NCBI GenBank assembly: GCA_021787735.1 | Contig: JAJYLL010000011.1 | Coordinates: 1-64,000, forward strand | Source: Acidobacteriota bacterium | Lineage (GTDB): Bacteria > Acidobacteriota > Terriglobia > UBA7540 | Direction: 5' to 3' | DNA: 64,000 nucleotides | In this document: positions 1-6,360 of the stretch, one piece after another | Layout: every line of letters begins with the position of its first letter | Position numbering within the stretch: position 1 is the stretch's first letter | Translations under genes and position numbers: made by a program | The notes under the pieces: model-generated | Told to the model about the DNA's origin: nothing | The model's input: only the letters and a program-made list of their open reading frames with translations | Databases searched by the model: none

Positions 1-2
1 GC

Positions 3-182
3 GATACGGTGGTTCTGCGGAATGAGCACGGCAGCTTCCGCGGGCGGGTCAAAATTGACCGCATCAAACCGGGAAGCCTGCAGGTCCACTGGCCGGAAGG
101 CAATGTGCTGATTGCTTCCGAGCGGCTTGATGAGAGCGGTGTACCGGATTACAATGCGGTCGTGGAAGTGTCGCGAAAGTAA
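3..182 (+). CDS. Molybdopterin oxidoreductase, C-terminal end (partial)
   Basis: The reading frame is open from the window edge to a TAA stop and encodes the last 59 residues. The stretch DTVVLRNEHGSFRGRV, followed by KPGSLQVHWPEGNVLI, resembles the molybdopterin-dinucleotide-binding domain that ends bis-MGD enzymes such as formate dehydrogenase and nitrate reductase. This is a family judgement from a short piece; the substrate cannot be told. A MobB-like protein needed for the same cofactor lies next to it on the opposite strand, converging with 36 bases between them, which supports the assignment. Confidence 0.6.
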   Translation, partial: DTVVLRNEHGSFRGRVKIDRIKPGSLQVHWPEGNVLIASERLDESGVPDYNAVVEVSRK

Positions 183-218
183 AGCGTGGCTATCTATGGA
201 GCCTAGCCATCCGCTCGG

Positions 219-851
219 TTATTTTGCGGCCGGATGCGCGGCACTGCCCAAACCCAGCTTCTGCCTTACAAAATCAATCAGCTCATCACTCAATTCATCG
301 GGGCGAGAGAGAGGAAACGTGGGCTTGCTGGTAAGAATGGCGGGATCTATGCCGGGCCAGGCATCCCCGCTGCCACCCGACCCCAGCGTGACCAGCGCAT
401 CGGCCCGCTCCAGATATTTCCGCGCGGAGGCCTTAAAATCAGACTGCGAAGCATCAAGCACAAAAAGGTAGAGCGCGGGATCCAGGTGGCCCAGAACGCT
501 GTTGCTCTCGATCATGACCCACGGTTCGCCGCGCAATGCGCGCAGCAGCGCAGGAAAGGCGCGGGGGAGCTGCCCCAGGCGGACCCGCAGCCAAAAAGAG
601 CGGCGGGCGCCCGACTGGAGAAAGCGTCGAGTGTCGCCGCGCCCAATGCGCTCATGTTCTTCGGTCAGCACAAAGCCGTGCTCACCGGGGTCACAGGAGC
701 ATGACTCACCGTCAAGAGAACAGATGCCGTGCCCGTATTGTGTGATCTTCACCGCAGTCCAATCCGGCGGATGTACGCGGCGAATCAGCTGTGCCATCAC
801 GGATGTCTTGCCGATATTGCGGGAATGGCCGCCTACAACTAGCGTCATCAT
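219..851 (-). CDS. MobB-like P-loop GTPase, molybdopterin-guanine dinucleotide synthesis
   Basis: A 210-residue P-loop protein. A Walker A motif GGHSRNIGKTS lies at residues 7-17 directly after the first strand, as in MobB, which binds GTP and helps MobA attach GMP to the molybdenum cofactor. Residues 44-53 hold a C-x6-C-x-C cluster (GICSLDGESCSC) that may bind metal; this is seen, its role is not known. The C-terminal half carries LVTLGSG and ends with a predicted helix. The neighbouring molybdoenzyme fragment fits a cofactor role. It is longer than E. coli MobB (about 175 residues), so it may be a lineage-specific relative rather than a strict orthologue. Confidence 0.65.
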   Translation of the reverse strand: MMTLVVGGHSRNIGKTSVMAQLIRRVHPPDWTAVKITQYGHGICSLDGESCSCDPGEHGFVLTEEHERIGRGDTRRFLQSGARRSFWLRVRLGQLPRAFPALLRALRGEPWVMIESNSVLGHLDPALYLFVLDASQSDFKASARKYLERADALVTLGSGGSGDAWPGIDPAILTSKPTFPLSRPDELSDELIDFVRQKLGLGSAAHPAAK

Positions 852-1052
852 AGCTATGATTGCCGGAGAGTGCCGACTCGCCTACGGCACATAGAATCGG
901 ATTCGGGCGCGGCTTCGGGCCCGGTCAAGGCAATGAGGAGGCGGTAAAGCTTGGCGAGACCTCACGGGCGCTTGAGAGCGGCAGGGCACTGCCGCACAAA
1001 CCGGCACTGCCGCGAGGCGCTTCACTTCTCAACGAGGCGAAATCCAAACGCT

Positions 1053-1481
1053 TCAGGACTTGTGTTTCGCTTCTTCCGTTTCCTCAGACCTGTTCATGGG
1101 CCCGGGACCGGGCATGTGGCATTGACCGTCGAAATACCCGCCGGGCTCGATATAGAGAGAAGCTGTATAGATGTCGCCCAGCACGACCCCATTCGCCTTG
1201 ATCTCAATCTTTTCGGAGGCGCGAATCGTACCTTTGATTTTGCCGGCCACGCTAATGAAGCCTGTTCGGATTTCTCCCTCTACTTCGCCCTGTTCGGCAA
1301 GAATCACGGCGCCCGCGCAGTCCACTTCGCCTTTCAGGTGCGTGTTGATGCGAACCATGCCGGAAGCGACGGTCATCTTACCTTCGAATTCAATTCCGGG
1401 CTCCAGCAGACCAACGAGTTCCTGGTCAGCCAGAGGGTTCGATCCCCGTCTCCGGAAGAGTTCACTGAGCTTCGCCGCCAT
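1053..1481 (-). CDS. Bactofilin family cytoskeletal protein
   Basis: A 142-residue protein made mostly of short beta-strand turns with regularly spaced glycines and hydrophobics (for example GMVRINTHLKGEVDCAGAV, GKIKGTIRASEKIEIKANG). This is the right-handed beta-helix pattern of bactofilins (formerly DUF583), which polymerise without nucleotide and often tether to the membrane or to ParABS. The charged, proline-rich tail after residue 120 (MPGPGPMNRSEETEEAKHKS) is a typical disordered end. It lies 79 bases downstream of parB on the same strand, so co-transcription with the segregation genes is likely. In Myxococcus, bactofilins physically scaffold ParABS; the gene order here is consistent with that, but a link is inferred. 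Confidence 0.85.
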   Translation of the reverse strand: MAAKLSELFRRRGSNPLADQELVGLLEPGIEFEGKMTVASGMVRINTHLKGEVDCAGAVILAEQGEVEGEIRTGFISVAGKIKGTIRASEKIEIKANGVVLGDIYTASLYIEPGGYFDGQCHMPGPGPMNRSEETEEAKHKS

Positions 1482-1560
1482 TACATCCTCCCTTTTAGAT
1501 TGTAAATTATTGAATAGGTCATACGTAACAATGCTATATTAACTAATAGTATATTGCAGG

Positions 1561-2421
1561 TTAAGGGCGAATTATCCAGTCATAAATACGACTCAGATCC
1601 TCCGAGGAGAAGTAGCTGATTTCAATCCTTCCCCGGCGTTCGCTTCCAACCACCTTCACCCGCGTTCCGAGAGCGCGCTCCAGCTCAAGCACAGCCGCTC
1701 GAAGGTTCGGATCCATCTTGGGAACTGATTTCGGATCGGATTTCCCCTGCCCGTTTGTTCGCGGAGCAACGAGATTCTCCAGGTTTCTGACGGAAAGGCC
1801 TTTTTTGATGACAGCCGCAGCCAGTTTTGTCTGGGCCTCCGGAGAATTTACTGCAAGCAGCGCGCGCGCGTGGCCGGCCGAAATCTTGTCTTCCAGCAGA
1901 AGCTTCTGGACGTTTGGAGGCAAACCCAGAAGGCGAAGGGTGTTGGTTACTGTCGTTCGGTTGACTCCAAGCCGCTCTGCGATCTGTTCGTGTGTCAAAT
2001 GGAATTCCTGTTGGAGCCGCTCATAAGCTCGAGCAATCTCCAAAGGATTGAGAGCCTCCCGGAGAAGGTTTTCGGCAAGCGCGAGTTCAAGAGCTTCGGT
2101 GTCATCGATATCGCGGATTACGGCCGGCACTTTGTCAAGCCCGGCTTTGCCTGCGGCTCGCCAGCGGCGCTCCCCGGCCACGAGCTGATAGCGCTCCCCA
2201 TTCGGACGAACAAGGATGGGTTGAATCAACCCGCTCGCCCGGATGGAGGAGGCAAGCTCCTCCAAGCCATCCAGAGGCAATTGCGTCCGTGGCTGGAACG
2301 GATTCGGGTCAATGAGGTTCAGCGGTAGCTGGTCAAGGCCTGCAGCAGTTGCAGGTGCCGGCGCAGCCTCAGTTTCCCGCAACAGGGCGTTCAAGCCGCG
2401 CCCCAGCGCCTTTCTGGTCAT
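1561..2421 (-). CDS. parB: Chromosome partitioning protein ParB
   Basis: A 286-residue ParB/Spo0J. The N-terminus TRKALGRGLNALL is the canonical ParA-stimulating peptide and fixes the start at this ATG. The ParB/Srx CTPase domain follows, with the motifs NPFQPRT, GERRWRAA and ENLLREALNPLEIARAY, then the helix-turn-helix (LTHEQIAERLGVNRTTVTNTLRLL) that reads parS, and a C-terminal dimerisation region. The protein should load on the parS sites at 3248 and 4078 and spread along DNA. Its start lies inside the end of parA (53-base overlap), pointing to translational coupling. Confidence 0.95.
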   Translation of the reverse strand: MTRKALGRGLNALLRETEAAPAPATAAGLDQLPLNLIDPNPFQPRTQLPLDGLEELASSIRASGLIQPILVRPNGERYQLVAGERRWRAAGKAGLDKVPAVIRDIDDTEALELALAENLLREALNPLEIARAYERLQQEFHLTHEQIAERLGVNRTTVTNTLRLLGLPPNVQKLLLEDKISAGHARALLAVNSPEAQTKLAAAVIKKGLSVRNLENLVAPRTNGQGKSDPKSVPKMDPNLRAAVLELERALGTRVKVVGSERRGRIEISYFSSEDLSRIYDWIIRP

Positions 2422-3175
2422 GGCTTATAACCTCTTTAGCAAGTTTAACATAGCTTTCGGAACCTCGGCATTCCGGATCATAAAGAAGCACAGGCTTACC
2501 ATAGCTTGGTGCCTCCGCCAGGCGGACGTTACGCGGGATCATCGTCTCGAAGACCTGGTCACCGAAAAAGTCCTTCAGATCGTCCCGGACCTGATGCGAG
2601 AGGTTCGTTCTGTCGTCGAACATTGTCAGAAGGATGCCTTCGATAGCCAGTTTTGGGTTGTGGGTCCTCCGAATGCGAATAAGCGTGTCGAGAAGCTCAG
2701 ACACGCCTTCGAGCGCAAAGTATTCGCATTGAATAGGGACGAGGACTGAATCTGCGGCTACCAGCGCATTGAGCGTCAACAGGTCGAGCGCCGGTGGGCA
2801 ATCGAGCAGCGTGTAGTTGAAGCGATCTCTGATGGGGGCCAGTCTTTCACGGAGGACCTGCTCACGGCCGGGCTTGGCAACAAGTTCGACGTTGGCTCCG
2901 ACGAGATTCTTGTCAGAAGGAACCAGCTGTATGCCTTCGGCCGGACCCTGAAGGATGAGATCAGCTAACGGAGCATCCAGGATCAAGGAATGGTAGAGCG
3001 ATCGACGGGACGGATCTTTCGGAAAGCCGAAGCCGCTTGTAGTGTTCCCTTGCGGGTCGCAGTCGATGACCAGCGTCCACATGTCCTGAGCAGCGAGGGA
3101 TGCGGCAAGGTTGATGGCCGTCGTAGTCTTGCCAACGCCACCCTTCTGATTGGCAATTGCTATAACACGTCCCAT
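2369..3175 (-). CDS. parA: Chromosome partitioning ATPase ParA/Soj
   Basis: A ParA/MinD-type ATPase of 268 residues when started at the ATG at 3175. The deviant Walker A motif NQKGGVGKTTT lies at residues 9-19 and the Walker B-like segment is NYTLLDCPPALDLLTLNAL. An upstream TTG at 3196 is in frame, but the ATG at 3175 has a GGAAG Shine-Dalgarno sequence six bases upstream and gives the usual N-terminus MGRVIAIANQKGG, so I prefer it. ParA binds DNA non-specifically and is driven by ParB. The gene sits between rsmG and parB in the order common in many bacteria (gidB-parA-parB). Confidence 0.95.
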   Translation of the reverse strand: MGRVIAIANQKGGVGKTTTAINLAASLAAQDMWTLVIDCDPQGNTTSGFGFPKDPSRRSLYHSLILDAPLADLILQGPAEGIQLVPSDKNLVGANVELVAKPGREQVLRERLAPIRDRFNYTLLDCPPALDLLTLNALVAADSVLVPIQCEYFALEGVSELLDTLIRIRRTHNPKLAIEGILLTMFDDRTNLSHQVRDDLKDFFGDQVFETMIPRNVRLAEAPSYGKPVLLYDPECRGSESYVKLAKEVISHDQKGAGARLERPVAGN

Positions 3176-3247
3176 AGTACTTCCAATCAAGAGCAATGAG
3201 GATGAGAAGCTATCAGAGCAAATGCCTCAAAGCAAGCATAAACGTGA

Positions 3248-3263
3248 TGTTTCACGTGAAGCA
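3248..3263. promoter_or_regulatory. parS centromere site 1
   Basis: TGTTTCACGTGAAGCA matches the bacterial parS consensus TGTTTCACGTGAAACA at 15 of 16 positions. It lies between parA and rsmG, the usual place for an origin-proximal ParB nucleation site. Confidence 0.9.
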
Positions 3264-3313
3264 TGGATCCGGTCAGATAAATTACCTAGTCTTTGGTGCC
3301 AGAATTCGACAAC

Positions 3314-3955
3314 TTACACATTACCTGAGCGATGTATTTTCCCGGCCAGGATTTGCCTATCATGGCTTGCAGGGATCGTGACGAGATTGAACCGTTCAAC
3401 CGTTCTCGCCATTTCCTTGATCTGCCCGATCTGCTGGTTCCCGACCCAAAGACAGATTATCCCGCCTGGCTTGAGCAGCGCCTCGGCTGCGGGGACCAGT
3501 GATTCAAGTCCACCTACCGCCCGAGCTGTAATGATATCAAATCCGCCCGCACTCTCGCTTCGGCAAAACTCTTCAACCCGGGTGCCAACCACACGCACCG
3601 GTCCCAGATCACAGGCCCTTGCGGCTTCCTTCAGGAACGCCCGCTTCTTGGCCACTGGTTCGAGCAGGGTCACCTCCAACTCCGGGGCAATCAGCTTAAC
3701 AGCCAACCCGGGGAAACCAGCACCACTCCCGATATCGAGCAGCCGGCCTTGCAGCGGGGCAACTTTGGACAGGAGGAAGCTCTCACCGAAGTGCCTTGTG
3801 ATGCACTCCTCCTCGGTGCGGACCGAAGTTAAATTGATCTTCCGGTTCCATCGCATCAGAAGATCGAGATAGACAAGGAGCTTGTCAATCTCACTGCCGG
3901 AAAGGGAAACCCCAAATGGGGCGAGCAGTTCTAGCGCAGCATTCCTGGAAACCAT
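3314..3955 (-). CDS. rsmG: 16S rRNA (guanine527-N7)-methyltransferase RsmG
   Basis: A 213-residue class I SAM methyltransferase. The SAM-binding motif LLDIGSGAGFPGLAVKL is followed by VTLLEPVAKKRAFL and the late motif FDIITARAVGGLESL, all typical of RsmG/GidB, which makes m7G527 in 16S rRNA. The open frame extends upstream to 4045, but the ATG at 3955 gives the normal family length. A strong promoter (TTGCCA, 17 bases, TACAAT) ends 8 bases before this ATG and no Shine-Dalgarno sequence is visible, so the mRNA may be nearly leaderless. It heads the operon rsmG-parA-parB-bactofilin and is flanked by parS sites. Confidence 0.93.
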   Translation of the reverse strand: MVSRNAALELLAPFGVSLSGSEIDKLLVYLDLLMRWNRKINLTSVRTEEECITRHFGESFLLSKVAPLQGRLLDIGSGAGFPGLAVKLIAPELEVTLLEPVAKKRAFLKEAARACDLGPVRVVGTRVEEFCRSESAGGFDIITARAVGGLESLVPAAEALLKPGGIICLWVGNQQIGQIKEMARTVERFNLVTIPASHDRQILAGKIHRSGNV

Positions 3956-3963
3956 CAAAAGGC

Positions 3964-3992
3964 ATTGTAGAATACGGCGCGGAGTCTGGCAA
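3964..3992 (-). promoter_or_regulatory. Promoter of the rsmG-parAB operon
   Basis: On the minus strand, a -35 box TTGCCA (3992-3987), a 17-base spacer and a -10 box TACAAT (3969-3964) match the sigma-70 consensus at 5 of 6 positions each. The -10 box ends 8 bases before the rsmG ATG at 3955, leaving little or no 5' leader. Confidence 0.6.
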
Positions 3993-4077
3993 CCGGACGG
4001 ATGAGAGCGGGCCAACCCGAAATCTCCGTGGACGGCATGCACCATAGACCCTCAAGGCATGGAATCATGCCATACAA

Positions 4078-4093
4078 TGTTTCACGTGAAACC
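4078..4093. promoter_or_regulatory. parS centromere site 2
   Basis: TGTTTCACGTGAAACC matches the parS consensus at 15 of 16 positions, with the core palindrome TTTCACGTGAAA intact. It lies 122 bases upstream of the rsmG start, so the two parS sites bracket rsmG at 830-base spacing. Confidence 0.93.
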
Positions 4094-4187
4094 ATCGCCA
4101 TTACAGGCATGGAACAACACTCTCTGGAATTGCCCTAGTCGAGCCTATCGCGCTAGCCTCGTGCGAGCACCGCAGGCCGTGGCCGGC

Positions 4188-4433
4188 GAGCTGGCAGAAC
4201 ACGCAATCTGCATCGCCACAAACCCACGCGACTCCTTCTTATTCCTCGCCACCGCTGCCTACAGTTGCCACCTGCTGAGCGGCATCCTTGCTCTCTTCTA
4301 CCTGGTCTTCCGCACCCTCTCGAACATCAACACTCGCCGCAACCGCATTGCTGTTGACATCACGGCCATTTACTGGCATTTTATGGACGGCCGCTGGATT
4401 CACCTTCTCCTTCTGCGGGCACTGAACCTGTAA
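4188..4433 (+). pseudogene. Cytochrome c oxidase subunit III, C-terminal remnant
   Basis: The frame ending at 4433 encodes ELAEHAICIATNPRDSFLF, then an ATAAYSCHLL helix and AVDITAIYWHFMDGRW. These match the last two transmembrane helices of heme-copper oxidase subunit III (typical motifs: ATNP...FF..TAAHGLHLL and AVDVTAIYWHFMDGLW). Only about 80 of the usual 190-260 residues remain; the upstream sequence of this frame runs into parS and shows no relation to the family. Two arginines inside the last helix (GRW, LLLR) also suggest decay. ctaB and a DUF420 gene downstream, normal neighbours of oxidase operons, show that a terminal-oxidase cluster once stood here and lost its upstream part when joined to the rsmG-parS segment. 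Confidence 0.75.
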
Positions 4434-4820
4434 TGCCGATCTCTCCCTGCCAACCTGCCCTTTCAAGATCAATGTCACAAACGGACAGACTAGTGATAAA
4501 ATCTCTACGTTCGACCTTAGGGGCAGTGTGTGATTTCAAAGTTCGGAGGGGCTCCGAACATAAAGTTCCGAAATTGAAGACATCGGAAGCTTAGCCAGGG
4601 CTTTTCGTTCTCGGCTTGCATTGATGGCTCTTACGGGTTCCGTTTGGTTGTGAACCAACCGCAGCCCGGCTTCTTCGCCACAATATCACCGACGAGCCCT
4701 CTAGCTAGTCGAATGCTCGTCCCCGATGCAGGCGCGCTTTTGCCCTTCACGCGCCCGGTGGGATTTGCAGCCTCTCCTACCAATAAGAGGCTTGACGTAA
4801 GGGCCAGACAGAGTTGCAAA
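4434..4820. other. Intergenic region between cox3 remnant and ctaB
   Basis: About 390 bases with no convincing gene. The ctaB frame is open through its second half (from 4644), but that part has no family resemblance. A perfect hairpin lies at 4541-4559. A TTGACG box at 4792-4797 could be the -35 of a ctaB promoter, but the matching -10 (TGCAAA) is poor. Confidence 0.5.
4541..4559. other. Perfect 8-bp hairpin upstream of ctaB
   Basis: GTTCGGAG, a GGG loop and CTCCGAAC form an uninterrupted 8-bp stem. No T-run follows, so it is not a typical intrinsic terminator. It may separate the old oxidase operon from ctaB or act as an mRNA processing or attenuation element; the sequence does not decide. 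Confidence 0.45.
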
Positions 4821-5744
4821 ATGAGTATGGCAGTGGGCAAAAGAAACCAGAGCATCGCCCCCAGAAATCTAACTGGAATCCTTCTCGGCAGGCTCAGAGA
4901 CTATTGGGTGCTGACGAAGCCCGAAGTCAATTTCCTTGTCGTGATGAGCACACTGGCGGGTTACTATGTCGCCCTGCGCGGCCCATTGGATATTTCCCTG
5001 CTCCTGAACACGCTCCTGGGAACGCTGCTGGTCGCCAGCGGCACCGGCACACTGAATCAATATATGGAACGCAAGTCCGACGCTTTCATGCGCCGGACTG
5101 TGCGCCGCCCCTTGCCGGCGGGCCGCATCAACCCGCTGGAGGCGCTTATCTTCGGCATCTTGCTGGCCATCGGCGGCGGGCTGCTGCTCTCGATTGAGGT
5201 CAATCCAGTGGCCAGTACTCTGGCTCTCCTCACACTGATTAATTATCTGTTGATTTATACCCCGCTAAAGAAGAAAACTGCGCTGTGCACCCTGATCGGC
5301 GCTTTTCCGGGGGCCATGCCTCCGCTGATCGGATGGGCGGCGGCGCGCGGCAGTTTGGACGCCGAATCCCTGATTCTCTACTCGATTCTTTTCCTCTGGC
5401 AGTTTCCCCACTTTCTGGCGATTGCCTGGATGTATCGCGAAGACTATTCGCGAGCGGGTCTGCGCATGCTGCCGCCGGATGATTTGGACGGCCGGCTGAC
5501 CAGCCGCCAGATCATCGCTTTTCTAGTGGCCCTTATTGTGGTGAGCCTGGTCCCACCCTTGATCGGACAGGTCGGAAAGCTTTACCTGTTCGGCGCAGTA
5601 GTGCTGGGTTCCTATTTCCTGCTCCACGGCGCGCGCCTGGCGCGCAACCGGACCAATGCGCTGGCAAGGCGACTGGTGCTGGCCTCCGTTCTTTACCTTC
5701 CGCTGGTGTTTGGTCTCATGATGTTTGACAAGGTTCGGTCCTGA
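4821..5744 (+). CDS. ctaB: Protoheme IX farnesyltransferase (heme O synthase)
   Basis: A UbiA-family polytopic prenyltransferase of 307 residues. It begins with the typical RDYWVLTKPEVNFLVVMSTLAGYY entry helix, has the first aspartate-rich site NQYMERKSDAFMRRTVRRPLPAG and the second YREDYSRAGLRMLP, and about eight to nine hydrophobic segments. It attaches farnesyl to heme B to give heme O, the cofactor or precursor for heme-copper oxidases. I chose the ATG at 4821 because translation from the earlier 4644 ATG adds about 59 residues that do not look like the family; ATG 4827 is also possible. DUF420 follows 5 bases downstream, as in many oxidase assembly operons. Confidence 0.92.
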   Translation: MSMAVGKRNQSIAPRNLTGILLGRLRDYWVLTKPEVNFLVVMSTLAGYYVALRGPLDISLLLNTLLGTLLVASGTGTLNQYMERKSDAFMRRTVRRPLPAGRINPLEALIFGILLAIGGGLLLSIEVNPVASTLALLTLINYLLIYTPLKKKTALCTLIGAFPGAMPPLIGWAAARGSLDAESLILYSILFLWQFPHFLAIAWMYREDYSRAGLRMLPPDDLDGRLTSRQIIAFLVALIVVSLVPPLIGQVGKLYLFGAVVLGSYFLLHGARLARNRTNALARRLVLASVLYLPLVFGLMMFDKVRS

Positions 5745-5749
5745 CCGTC

Positions 5750-6172
5750 ATGGTTTCTCACATTCCCGCCATCGAAGCCTGTCTCAACACTCTCAGTGCC
5801 CTGTTGCTGGCCACGGGCTATGTTTTCATTCGAAGAAAACAGATTCAGGCCCACAAGATTTGCATGTTGTCGGCATTCGCCGCCTCAGCCCTGTTCCTGA
5901 TCTTCTATCTGGCCGACCATTATCTGCGCGGGATCGTCTATTTCCACGGACACGGAGCGATCCGCACTTTTTATCTCGCCCTGTTGGCAACGCACTCAGC
6001 CCTAGCGGCCGCCATTGTCCCCCTGGCCCTGATCACGCTCTACCGCGCCTGGCGCCAACGCTTTGCCCTTCACAAGCGGATTGCAAGATGGACGCTCCCC
6101 ATCTGGCTCTACGTCTCTGTCACCGGAGTGGTTGTTTACTGGATGCTTTATCACCTCTACCGGCCCACCTGA
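5750..6172 (+). CDS. DUF420 membrane protein, oxidase-assembly associated
   Basis: A 140-residue protein with four hydrophobic helices and the family's conserved histidines (YLADHYLRGIVYFHG, ATHSALAA, and the end GVVVYWMLYHLY). DUF420/YozB (CtaM-like) proteins are found beside cytochrome oxidase genes, and Bacillus/Staphylococcus CtaM is needed for aa3/qox oxidase maturation. It starts 5 bases after ctaB and is surely co-transcribed. No intact oxidase subunit remains next to it in this window, so it presumably serves an oxidase encoded elsewhere. Confidence 0.85.
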   Translation: MVSHIPAIEACLNTLSALLLATGYVFIRRKQIQAHKICMLSAFAASALFLIFYLADHYLRGIVYFHGHGAIRTFYLALLATHSALAAAIVPLALITLYRAWRQRFALHKRIARWTLPIWLYVSVTGVVVYWMLYHLYRPT

Positions 6173-6360
6173 GTGGCCCTGCGCGGACGGTCTGCCGGGC
6201 CATCTTCGCTGGCCCAATCCGAGACAGCGTATCCCCACGATTCCCCGTAGAAGTTATCCTTATCTCTTAGGCTTCATTTACGCCTTGCGGCGGTAGCGAA
6301 AATCGGTGAGAATTGCCCGGCTGCAAAATGCGATGCGTCAACGGAATGAGGACCCCCGAC

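Noticed and set aside
4059-4433. Treating the whole frame from 4059 as a complete oxidase subunit III gene
   Set aside because: The first 40 residues overlap parS and have no similarity to the family; only the C-terminal part matches.
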